Assembly: GCA_934725285.1 (NCBI GenBank)
Contig: CAKVBK010000031.1
Span: 1 to 20,117 of the forward strand
Length of the DNA: 20,117 nt
From: an uncultured Bacteroidales bacterium
GTDB lineage: Bacteria; Bacteroidota; Bacteroidia; Bacteroidales; UBA932
Reading direction: 5' to 3'
This document shows, piece after piece, positions 6,802 to 13,982 of this stretch (positions are counted from its first letter, which is position 1; each line of letters opens with the position of its first letter). Position numbers and translations under genes: made by a program. The notes under the pieces are model-generated. The model was not told where the DNA came from. It worked only from the letters and a program-made list of their open reading frames with translations, and made no database searches.

Positions 6802-7719
6802 ATGACTGACAAGCGGACACAGAACATCAAGGACTTCCTTTCGGAACTTTCGGGAAAGGCATTGGCGTACCTTTTCCCCGGAGTGGACAAAGAAACGATC
6901 GGTGAGCGATACGACGCATACCTGCAATCAAGGATTCCGGTCGAGGAATCCGACGACTTGGCTCAATGCCATGATTATTCATGGACCATGAATTTTCCTG
7001 TGATGGCATACGACTCACAATGCCCTCCCACCGAGGAATTGGATGAGCCCGTGGCCGAACCCGACAAACATCAGAATACGGCCAGGAAAAGTCGCGGGAG
7101 GAAGAAAATATTCACCATATCTTACCGGAAGATTTGCGAAAAGTCTTTCGGAGACTTATTCGACGAAGGCCTGGATCATGAGAGTCAGCTTGAGGAGCCA
7201 GCAGTTCCGGACCTTGAGCCGGACAAGCGGACCAAGGCCATTCTTGCGGAGATAGAGGCATTACAAAGAAAATATAAGATAACAATTGATGATCTGAAAG
7301 AAGTCCTACTGATCTACAAGGTGAAGCTCAGCCGTCTGCACATCACCGAAAAGAAAGCGATCGTGCTGGAGGATTTCGACCGCAAGGAGGTGAAGATGGA
7401 CACGCTGACCAAAGCGGTGTTCTTTCTCTACCTCAGGCACCCGGAGGGGATCCGCTACAAGGAACTCTCTGACTACCGGCAGGAGCTTGAGGGAATATAT
7501 TCATCAATCACCGGCCGGGAGGACCTTGGCAGCATCCGGAAGAGCGTGGCGGATCTGTGCGATCCGCTTAACAATTCCATCAACGAGAAGGTTTCAAAAG
7601 TAAAAAAGGCGTTCAGGGATGTGGTGGACGATCACGTGGCAAGGTTCTACTACATAGACGGGAAAAAAGGAACGGCCAAGAGGATAGCCCTTGACCGTGA
7701 CTTTGTGCTTTGGAAATGA
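6802..7719 (+). CDS. Conserved-looking protein of unknown function, accessory locus
   Basis: I do not recognise a named family for this 305-residue soluble protein; it has no signal peptide or membrane segment. The N-terminal third (1-90) carries scattered aromatic residues and an acidic stretch. Residues 95-115 are basic (ARKSRGRKKIF), and 128-145 are a proline/acidic linker. The C-terminal part (145-305) is compact, helical and more conserved in style: LSRLHITEKKAIVLEDF, MDTLTKAVFFLYLRHPEGIRYKEL, CDPLNNSINEKVSKVKKAF, ARFYYIDG, IALDRDFVLW. From memory this C-terminal block recurs in Bacteroidales proteins of unknown function. It could be a winged-helix-like or protein-binding module, but that is a guess. 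The ATG at 6802 fits the promoter at 6748-6778. It is convergent with the vWA gene, with a 32-base gap and no clear terminator. A broken WYL regulator lies just beyond. Confidence 0.7.
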   Translation: MTDKRTQNIKDFLSELSGKALAYLFPGVDKETIGERYDAYLQSRIPVEESDDLAQCHDYSWTMNFPVMAYDSQCPPTEELDEPVAEPDKHQNTARKSRGRKKIFTISYRKICEKSFGDLFDEGLDHESQLEEPAVPDLEPDKRTKAILAEIEALQRKYKITIDDLKEVLLIYKVKLSRLHITEKKAIVLEDFDRKEVKMDTLTKAVFFLYLRHPEGIRYKELSDYRQELEGIYSSITGREDLGSIRKSVADLCDPLNNSINEKVSKVKKAFRDVVDDHVARFYYIDGKKGTAKRIALDRDFVLWK

Positions 7720-7751
7720 TGACTGGCCTGGCGAGGAGCTTCGGCGGGGCA

Positions 7752-8453
7752 TCACTTCCGGGCCTCTTCATCGGAATCTCCCTTGACGCTGTCTTTCTCT
7801 TCAGGCGAGGCGGAAAAGAAATCAGCGACGTCCGCAAGAATGGATTTGCCGAGATGCATCCTTTTTGCGAACTTAGCCTGCGACTCATTGAACATCATCG
7901 ACATACAGAGCACCCCCTCCGGTGTCGCATCGTAGTTCATCGCATTCTGGATGTTCAGGTCTCTCGCCACCTCGACGGCATCCTGGTTGGCTCCGATGTA
8001 GGCGAACGTCCAACCTTTCTTCCTCTGCATCGCGACAAGATCCTTGACGGCCCTTCCTGAATATTCACGGGAGGAATTCTCCATCCCGTCCGTGATGATG
8101 GTCACCAGCACACCATCACCGGCCTCCACCTTGCGGTCCAGATCCGAGATGGCCTTCCCCATCGCATCGTAAAGCGGAGTGCAGCCGCCCGGACAGTAAT
8201 CTTTCCTGGTCAGATCCGCAACTTCTCCCACCGGCTCGCAGTCCCTGCGGGTCTTCACACCGTCCATCCCGTTTCCTTCGAACGTCACGATCGACACAAA
8301 GTGCCGCTGCTCAGGGTACTTCTCCCGGCTTTGCCTGATTCCGTTGATCGTCTCGTTGATTCCGCTGAGCGCCTGGTCGTAGATCGAGCTCATCGAACCA
8401 CTCTCATCCAAAATGATGAGGTTGTGGATTTTCACTGTCTTGTTCTCTTCCAT
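7752..8453 (-). CDS. von Willebrand factor type A domain protein
   Basis: The 233-residue cytosolic protein (no signal peptide) is essentially one vWA domain. The metal-ion-dependent adhesion site is complete: D16-E-S18-G-S20 in LIILDESGSMS, Thr92 in CTPLYDAMGKA and Asp122 in TIITDGMENSS, so Mg-dependent ligand binding should be intact. It also has FAYIGANQD and NAMNYDATPEG, features of small stand-alone TerY-like or phage/defence-associated vWA proteins of Bacteroidales. The last 25 residues are charged and probably disordered. vWA proteins of this kind usually act as metal-dependent protein-protein adaptors beside ATPases, kinases or regulators; none is intact here. The gene is transcribed away from the decayed WYL regulator and towards the unknown 6802 gene. 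The start at 8453 fits the promoter at 8502-8534. Confidence 0.88.
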   Translation of the reverse strand: MEENKTVKIHNLIILDESGSMSSIYDQALSGINETINGIRQSREKYPEQRHFVSIVTFEGNGMDGVKTRRDCEPVGEVADLTRKDYCPGGCTPLYDAMGKAISDLDRKVEAGDGVLVTIITDGMENSSREYSGRAVKDLVAMQRKKGWTFAYIGANQDAVEVARDLNIQNAMNYDATPEGVLCMSMMFNESQAKFAKRMHLGKSILADVADFFSASPEEKDSVKGDSDEEARK

Positions 8454-8501
8454 AATGAATATAATTGATTAGGTGAATTGTGTCCTGTCCTGTTTCTGAC
8501 G

Positions 8502-8534
8502 CAAAGATAGCGGTATCTCGACGCATCATCGCAA
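8502..8534 (-). promoter_or_regulatory. Promoter candidate for the vWA gene
   Basis: The minus strand carries TATCTTTG at 8509-8502, a perfect -7 match, identical to the -7 box of the convergent gene at 6771. TTG lies at 8534-8532 with 22-base spacing, slightly long. The leader would be about 40 bases. Confidence 0.55.
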
Positions 8535-8693
8535 CATCTGCAAGCCTTGCAGAATCCGGTGGTGGATAGCAACCAACCTTCAATGAATATCTTGACGCAC
8601 TCCCTTTGGTAGGATTGCACCATAGACAAACGGCCATACCACTGAGTATCACAGTGTTGTTCTTCACTGCCATGTTTTGTCAGTAAAAAGGAG

Positions 8694-8701
8694 TATGTTT
8701 G
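8694..8701 (+). promoter_or_regulatory. -7 element upstream of the WYL remnant
   Basis: TATGTTTG is a perfect TAnnTTTG, 19 bases before the ATG at 8720. No TTG with correct spacing is found upstream; the nearest TTTG (8676-8679) is only 14 bases away. The rest of the divergent spacer 8454-8719 shows no gene I can support. Confidence 0.4.
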
Positions 8702-8719
8702 CGTCAAAACATTTATGGA

Positions 8720-9436
8720 ATGGCAAAGAATTTTTTCAAGAGATACATCTGGCTGGTAGATCTGATCAACCGCAAGAGTTACGTTTCCTTCAGGGAGATC
8801 AGCGAGGCATGGAGCCGCAGTCCGCTGAACGAGACCGGTGCACCGTTGTCGGAGAGGACATTCTTCAACCACAAGGAAGCCATCGCGGACATATTCGGGA
8901 TTGAGATCCTCAATGACAGGAGCCTCGGGTTCCACATCGGGCACTCGGATGTCGGGAGTGACGAGACCGCCAACTGGATGCTGCACACGCTGTGTCTGAA
9001 CAACGTTCTGAAAGAGAACGCCGACATGAAGGACCGCATACTTATGGAAAGGATCCCTTCAAGCGAAAGGTTTCTGACAGACATAATCAGCGCGATGCGT
9101 GACTCCAAAGTGATCAGCCTCGCTGCCAGAGTTTCAGGCACCCGGAGCCACACAGCTTCAGTGTCAGGCCATACTGTGTCAAATACTTCAAGCAAAGATG
9201 GTATATGCTCGGGGACAGCGACCTGGGATTACGGATATATTCATTGGACAGGTTCGTGGATATGGGGGAGCTGGAGGAGAGGTTTGAACTCCCGAAGGAT
9301 TTCGACGCGGAGGGATATTTCCGTAATTTCTTCGGTGTCATCATCGGGGAGTCTCCCCAGGACATCGACATCAAGGTCACCCCAAGCCAGGTAAAGTATT
9401 TCCAGACCCTGCCTCTTCACTGGTCTCAAAAGGAGA
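8720..9436 (+). pseudogene. WYL-domain transcriptional regulator, frameshifted and 3'-truncated
   Basis: The first part reads MAKNFFKRYIWLVDLINRKS and continues as an N-terminal helix-turn-helix (SFREISEAW, LSERTFFNHKEAIADIFGI), up to IISAMRDSKVISL near 9120. The WYL domain then continues one frame over: QSFRHPEPHSFSVRPYCVKY, RWYMLGDSDLGLRIYSLDRF, LPKDFDAEGYFRNFFGV and LPLHWSQKE. One base appears lost around 9121-9127. After WSQKE (about 9436) similarity stops and an unrelated remnant begins, so roughly the last 70 residues of the usual length of about 330 are missing. WYL proteins are ligand-sensing regulators, often of DNA-damage or defence genes. The divergent vWA gene is the natural target. 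The frameshift could be a sequencing error; the truncation is harder to explain that way. Confidence 0.85.
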
Positions 9437-9663
9437 GGCCACGGGAAGATGGAGCCTCGGATTCCTCAACAATCTCAAGAAAGTCTATAAATGGCAGAAC
9501 ACCTTCGACGGCTGCGCCTCATTGACAACACTGCCTGTGTGCGAGGTGGAGATCGACGGCAAGACAGTCAGTGTCCCTGTCTATAAGAGAGACGCGGAGG
9601 AGTACAAAGCCTACTTCGCGGACCGTGGCTACTCGGCGACCAATAATTGCTTCAAGGGCTGTG
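9437..9663 (+). pseudogene. Remnant of BspA-like leucine-rich-repeat surface protein
   Basis: In a frame different from the WYL remnant, the DNA reads WSLGFLNNLKKVYKWQNTF, then FDGCASLTTLP, the BspA-type repeat pattern F-x-GC-x-SLT-x-LP. VEIDGKTVSVPVYKR and YSATNNCFKGC follow, resembling the terminal capping segment of such proteins in Bacteroidales. There is no start codon context or upstream signal peptide, and the frame runs straight out of the truncated WYL gene. This must be a fragment left by a deletion or recombination. The frame is lost again near 9660. Confidence 0.6.
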
Positions 9664-10468
9664 TGAGAAAAAAGGCATCGAGATCGAAAGCGACTACCTT
9701 CAGGCATTGAACTCCGACTAGGGACTTACTCTTGGCTTCACCCAGGGCGTGCCTAACGTTGAATACATCCTCATCGTCTCCGGAAAAAATATGTTCGGAG
9801 AAAGCAACGCCTATAAGGTCCAGGCCACCACTACCATTCCTAAGGGTTCCGATGAATACGAGCGCTACCTCGGCGAATGGACGGTGACCACCGCGTCGTC
9901 CACCTCTGAATATACTGAATATGACCGCAAGCCTATCTCGTTTGACATCAAGATCGAACCATTCCGTGTGAACGAAAGCTACAATGTCTATGGCTGGGGT
10001 GTCACCAAATTTACGGACACGTACCCAATGAAGATGTTCTTCGAGGACGGCAACTATGGTGTCTATATGGCGGACGGAGAGAAAGTCGGCGTGGCTGAAT
10101 ATGCCGAAGGAAGCTTCACTATGAATGGTGTGAAGTCAAAGTACCATGCTGAAGCTGGATATGACGTTATGTGCCACGGATTTGATTTCTGTCTGTCTAT
10201 GGGAGGCCCAGGCTGGTCGAAGATATTCATCGCTCCTGAGGTTGTGAAAGACCAGTACGTCATCCACGGCTCGGACGGCAACATCTACGCTCCGTACATT
10301 CTCGCTCCATACACGTTCACAAGAAATGCTGCCAAGAGCAGCGCAAGTGTGACTGTCGAGCGCAACAAAGCGTTGACGGACAGCGGCAGATGTCTGCCGG
10401 CGAAGTTCGTGAAGGCCGGAGAAAGCGCCAAGGTCAACGAACCTGCCGCCGGATTCTACAGATTCTGA
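9664..10468 (+). pseudogene. Remnant of fibronectin-III-containing surface lipoprotein
   Basis: From about 9662 a third frame reads EKKGIEIESDYLQALNSD, then a TAG stop at 9719-9721, then GLTLGFTQGVPNVEYILIVS. This looks like the end of a fibronectin type III strand pattern (VEYILIVSGKNMFGESNAY). After the stop the frame stays open to 10468 (240 residues from an ATG-less GTG at 9749). It continues with a beta-rich domain (YLGEWTVTTASS, FDIKIEPFRVNESYNVYGWG, FFEDGNYGVYMADGEKVGV, GSDGNIYAPYILAPYTF) and ends in RCLPAKFVKAGE. There is no signal peptide, so the open part is unlikely to be exported. It may be the C-terminus of the same ancestor as the BspA-like piece, or of a second gene. Confidence 0.6.
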
Positions 10469-10498
10469 TCGACTCTATTGACAACAGAACACCAATAC

Positions 10499-10532
10499 AA
10501 TGCGCTGCCGGGAATATCTCCGACAGCGCATT
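10499..10532. terminator. Intrinsic terminator-like hairpin
   Basis: AATGCGCTG (10499-10507) pairs with CAGCGCATT (10524-10532); inside, CCGG and CCG can extend the stem. The tail TATATTGCTTTT follows on the plus strand. It closes the remnant region and could also stop leftward reading from the lipoprotein that ends at 10677. The remaining 10533-10676 holds nothing I can support. Confidence 0.65.
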
Positions 10533-10676
10533 TATATTGCTTTTGCAGGATACTGTACAATGCCTTGCAGCTATGATTACAGCATTAGCATCCAGCGGGT
10601 CGTATCTTAAGAAAACGAAAGACATGTCCGGCTGTTTTCAGATTTGGCTCCGATTTTCCCGACACGAAATCATTCA

Positions 10677-11882
10677 TTACAGGAAACTGAAGGTGACACT
10701 GACATCACCGAAACGGTTTGGTTTGCCGTTGTACCTTTCGAAATAATTGCCGGATAGCTTGCCGCGCCAGACAAGGTCATCGTTGCGGCGGAAAGGCAGA
10801 TCAACCTCAAATCCATAGGATTTTGACTTGATCTTCACGAGGCCGCTGGCCTTCCAGGAAGTCTGCTTGCCACCATCGTCCTCTGTCATCAAGAACACGC
10901 ATTCCTCAAGCTGCGGAGTCCATTCAGAGACAATGATCGTGTTGAATCTCAAAGTGGTTCCTACATATTTACGTCTCACATTGATCATCATGTCTGTCAC
11001 GGAAGGACTGTACAACTTAAGATCCTCTTCGGTCTTGGCCGTGAAACCGTCCAAGGCACCGCACTTGACAAAGAACTCAGAGGCACCGGCAAACCATGAA
11101 TCATAGTTTCTGTGTGCCTTGAACTCCTTAAGGACCAACGTCTTGAAGGCAGTGGATGTTCTTGTTGTGGCATGCAAGGCTCGCTCTGGATAAAGTGCCT
11201 CGACCATCTGCGGTGTCAAGTACGCCGCATCCTCGTTCCGGTTGACGACCCAAACAGGATGATTACGGGCATATTCCTCATCCACAACCACTTCCTTTAC
11301 AATCCATGAATCATTAGGAAGCAGTTCCCTAAGGAAACCGACATTGGTGCCGCCATGAAGTTTGACAGCGGTGCCGGATGCCCCGTCATCAGGATCGAAA
11401 GTTATCACTGGCATGGATTTCCCGTCCCAGTTCTCTGAATATGGCCAATAGATCTGCAATCCGGAATCAGAGAGCGCTTCCAGAAAAAATCCTGATCTTG
11501 TCGCGGGGACCTCGTCGGAAGCCGAGCTCAAAAGATCGCGCAGCGGATCAGGATATTCAGCCACAGACCTTGTCTGAAGCAGCTCGTCACCCACTCCGGT
11601 TCCCGGTTTGGAGATCAGATTGGAGAAAGGATATTCCTCATCATAGCCATTGGATGCCGAGGAACAGACTCCATCAAACACCTCCCGGACATGTGTGATT
11701 GTCAAAGGAAGTCCAGAGAGCATTCTGGCCACACTTTCAGGGGAAAGATCCGAAACTGAACCGTCTACCGTGATCCGTTCCGGCTTTGAAGGGACAGGCC
11801 GGTCTACACGGTCACATGAGGATGAAAGCATGGCTGTCACAGCCGCAAGTGCCGGCACCATCGGTGCAAGCAACCTTTTCAT
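10677..11882 (-). CDS. Lipoprotein of unknown function
   Basis: I do not recognise a named family. The protein has 401 residues from the ATG at 11882 (MKRLLAPMVPALAAVTAML, then SSSC with a likely lipidated Cys at 23). An alternative ATG at 11900 adds MKNFST. I prefer 11882 because the predicted transcript starts only a few bases before 11900. The mature part is soluble and mixed: an acidic N-terminal region, LQIYWPYSENWDGKSMPVITFDPDD, then HPVWVVNRNEDAAY, then a beta-rich C-terminus (GLVKIKSKSYGFEVDLPF, DLVWRGKLSGNYFERYNGKP) ending FSFL. A C-terminal phenylalanine-rich beta strand after a calcium/membrane-like beta domain would suit a surface or outer-membrane-facing protein, but this is speculation. 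It is monocistronic and is separated from prmC by a terminator. Confidence 0.72.
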   Translation of the reverse strand: MKRLLAPMVPALAAVTAMLSSSCDRVDRPVPSKPERITVDGSVSDLSPESVARMLSGLPLTITHVREVFDGVCSSASNGYDEEYPFSNLISKPGTGVGDELLQTRSVAEYPDPLRDLLSSASDEVPATRSGFFLEALSDSGLQIYWPYSENWDGKSMPVITFDPDDGASGTAVKLHGGTNVGFLRELLPNDSWIVKEVVVDEEYARNHPVWVVNRNEDAAYLTPQMVEALYPERALHATTRTSTAFKTLVLKEFKAHRNYDSWFAGASEFFVKCGALDGFTAKTEEDLKLYSPSVTDMMINVRRKYVGTTLRFNTIIVSEWTPQLEECVFLMTEDDGGKQTSWKASGLVKIKSKSYGFEVDLPFRRNDDLVWRGKLSGNYFERYNGKPNRFGDVSVTFSFL

Positions 11883-11912
11883 TGTACTGAAATTCTTCAT
11901 TTTAAACGAGTT

Positions 11913-11944
11913 TAAAGTTAATATTTCAGCACAAAGGGACACAA
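11913..11944 (-). promoter_or_regulatory. Promoter candidate for the 10677-11882 lipoprotein
   Basis: On the minus strand TTG (11944-11942) is followed by 21 bases and TAACTTTA (11920-11913), 7 of 8 matches to TAnnTTTG. Transcription would start near 11906, leaving about 24 leader bases before the ATG at 11882. The -33 element overlaps the edge of the prmC terminator. Confidence 0.4.
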
Positions 11945-11948
11945 AAAC

Positions 11949-11975
11949 AGCCGTGGAAACAAATATTCCACGGCT
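11949..11975 (-). terminator. Intrinsic terminator of the pbp1A-ddl-prmC operon
   Basis: AGCCGTGGAA (11949-11958) is perfectly inverted as TTCCACGGCT (11966-11975), 10 bp with a 7-base loop. Read leftward, the minus strand continues GTTTTTGT directly after the stem, a U-rich tail. It lies 37 bases after the prmC stop. Confidence 0.85.
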
Positions 11976-12011
11976 AATTGTCAAAAATGGCCTTCCGGCA
12001 CAGCGCAGCCT

Positions 12012-12914
12012 TTATTTTGAGTAGAAGACAAAGCGGTTTTTGTCGTAAAAATCCTTCACCACTTCATTTTTCTGAAAGCCGGCGTCACTGAAAATTTTCG
12101 CGGTCTCCGGTCCGAAAAGTTCATTGATCTCCGTAAGTCCCTTGCCATCAGCCGAAAGGTACTGTCTGGACAAGGCTGCTATGGAACGATAGAACACAAG
12201 CGGATCATCGTCTTTCACAAACAAAGCCGTGGAAGGTTCATAGTTTAGGACATTGCTCCTCATCTGTGCTTTCTGAGACTCCATGATATAAGGAGGGTTG
12301 CTGAGAATCAAGTCGAAGTCCCCATCTGCAAAAGCCTGTCCATCAGCCAAGACATCCCCTACCATAAATTTCGGAGCCGAGGCTCCGGTCTCCTTGATTA
12401 TGGCGGAAAAATCCTGCGAGGATGCGACTGCAATGGCTTTTTCGGAAATATCCACACCGATGACCTCCGCTCCCGGAATATTCAAGGCCACGGTCCACGC
12501 GATGCAGCCCGAACCCGTGCACAGGTCAAGGACACGCACCGGCCTTGCGGACTTCCCGTAAGCCTTTCTCATCCTCTGGATTCTTGATCCGATCTTGACG
12601 GCCTCGCGGCAAAGCAATTCGGTTTCAGGACGCGGGATCAGGACATCTCTGGACACCTTGAACCTCATTCCGCAGAAATCGGCGACCCCGATGACGTACT
12701 GGATAGGTTCTCCGGCCGAAAGCCTGTCAAGGTCTGAGTTGAGAGTCTCAAGCGCCTTGTCGTTCACGACGTAATCCGGCTCGACTATGTGGGTGTAGCT
12801 TTTCGTGCCTATGCGGCTCTCACAAAGCATCAGCATAATACTCCGCGCCTCTTTGGTCGGATACAGGGGTTCAAGACGCGCAACCCCTTCATTAAGGAAA
12901 TCTTTCAATAGCAT
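12012..12914 (-). CDS. prmC: Peptide chain release factor N5-glutamine methyltransferase
   Basis: The 300-residue protein has an N-terminal helical domain that recognises the release factor (1-75). VSRDVLIPRPETELL (87-101) follows, then a Rossmann SAM-binding fold with VLDLCTGSGCIAW (128-140) and VIGVDISEKA (151-160). The PrmC/HemK hallmark SNPPYI lies at 205-210 and binds the Gln side chain. The enzyme methylates the Gln of the GGQ motif in RF1 and RF2 and so speeds up translation termination. The start at 12914 gives a normal N-terminus (MLLKDFLNEGVARL). The gene begins 25 bases after the ddl stop and is the last of the leftward operon. All key residues are present. Confidence 0.95.
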   Translation of the reverse strand: MLLKDFLNEGVARLEPLYPTKEARSIMLMLCESRIGTKSYTHIVEPDYVVNDKALETLNSDLDRLSAGEPIQYVIGVADFCGMRFKVSRDVLIPRPETELLCREAVKIGSRIQRMRKAYGKSARPVRVLDLCTGSGCIAWTVALNIPGAEVIGVDISEKAIAVASSQDFSAIIKETGASAPKFMVGDVLADGQAFADGDFDLILSNPPYIMESQKAQMRSNVLNYEPSTALFVKDDDPLVFYRSIAALSRQYLSADGKGLTEINELFGPETAKIFSDAGFQKNEVVKDFYDKNRFVFYSK

Positions 12915-12939
12915 AAGCCTGAAAAGTTAGAATTGAATG

Positions 12940-13956
12940 TTATGAATTTTCTATGATTCCGGTCAGGAAGTCTGTAATGTCAATCCCGGCCGTGCGGATC
13001 ATCTTAGGCACGAGCGACGCGCTCGTCATTCCCGGGATCGTGTTGACTTCCAAGAAATAAAGGCCGTCATCGGCCAGAATGTAGTCCATCCTCACGACTC
13101 CGGCGCAGCCAAGCTGTGAATATATTCTTTTGCTCACTTCCTGAATATGTCCGCTCAAGCTGTCTTCGATCGGGGCCGGGCAGATCTCCTGACTGTGGCC
13201 GTTGTACTTCGCGTCATAGTCAAAATAGTCATTCTCGGTGACGACCTGGATCACAGGCAAGGACTTGACCCCCTCCGCGTCAGCGTATGCCGCGCACGTG
13301 AACTCACGGCCAGATATTCCCTGCTCTATGATGACAGAAGGGCCCTCTGAGAAAGCGAACTGAATAGCCTCGGGCAGGTCCTCGGCCTTACGCACCTTGG
13401 TGATTCCGAAACTGGATCCGCCGTCAGTAGGCTTGACGAACACCGGGAACGCAAGTTTCTCCACCACCTTCCGACAGACAGCCCCGATGTCCATCCCGTT
13501 GCGGACAAAGACATCCGGCGCGCATTTGACAAAATCCACCTCACGCAGATAACTCTTGCATGCAAACTTGTCAAACGCGATCGCGGAGACAAACGCGCTG
13601 CAGCTGCTGAACGGAATCCCCAGCATCTCAAGATACCCCTGAAGCAGGCCATTCTCGCCAGGAGTGCCGTGCTGTACTATGTAGGCATAGTCAAACTTGA
13701 CCTTTTCCCCATAAACCTTGACGGAGAAATCCGTCTTGTCAATCTCCGGTCTTGCCCCCTCGGCGAAAGGGATACGCATCGCGTCCCGTTTCTTCATCGC
13801 GACAAGAGACCACTTGCCGAATCGTGCGAAAATCTCATAGACATCGTACTTCGTCCCGTCGATGCGTGAAGCGACAAACTCCCCGCTGCGGCAAGCGACC
13901 TCCCACTCCGAAGAGTCGCTTCCATAAATCACTGCAATCCTCTGGTACTTGCCCAT
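12940..13956 (-). CDS. ddl: D-alanine--D-alanine ligase
   Basis: The 338-residue ATP-grasp enzyme has the N-terminal Ddl fold (IAVIYGSDSSEWEVA at 7-21), QHGTPGENGLLQGYLEMLGI (95-114) with the conserved His-Gly and Glu, and the ATP-binding FVKPTDGGSSFGI (173-185). The omega loop reads FDYDAKY (245-251), which keeps the Tyr typical of D-Ala-D-Ala rather than D-Ala-D-Lac ligases. The catalytic FLEVNTIPGMT lies at 301-311. It joins two D-alanines for UDP-MurNAc-pentapeptide in the cytoplasm. It lies between pbp1A (26 bases upstream) and prmC (25 bases downstream). Making the D-Ala-D-Ala donor and the transpeptidase that consumes it from one transcript makes functional sense. Confidence 0.95.
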   Translation of the reverse strand: MGKYQRIAVIYGSDSSEWEVACRSGEFVASRIDGTKYDVYEIFARFGKWSLVAMKKRDAMRIPFAEGARPEIDKTDFSVKVYGEKVKFDYAYIVQHGTPGENGLLQGYLEMLGIPFSSCSAFVSAIAFDKFACKSYLREVDFVKCAPDVFVRNGMDIGAVCRKVVEKLAFPVFVKPTDGGSSFGITKVRKAEDLPEAIQFAFSEGPSVIIEQGISGREFTCAAYADAEGVKSLPVIQVVTENDYFDYDAKYNGHSQEICPAPIEDSLSGHIQEVSKRIYSQLGCAGVVRMDYILADDGLYFLEVNTIPGMTSASLVPKMIRTAGIDITDFLTGIIENS

Positions 13957-13982
13957 ATCACTAACTAATATATTCCTTTATA

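Noticed and set aside
8432..8986. 184-codon minus-strand frame across the vWA/WYL spacer
   Set aside because: It runs through two promoter elements and the WYL helix-turn-helix region in antisense and resembles no family.
10390..10746. 118-codon plus-strand frame
   Set aside because: It crosses the terminator hairpin at 10499-10532 and the end of the convergent lipoprotein; composition is not gene-like.
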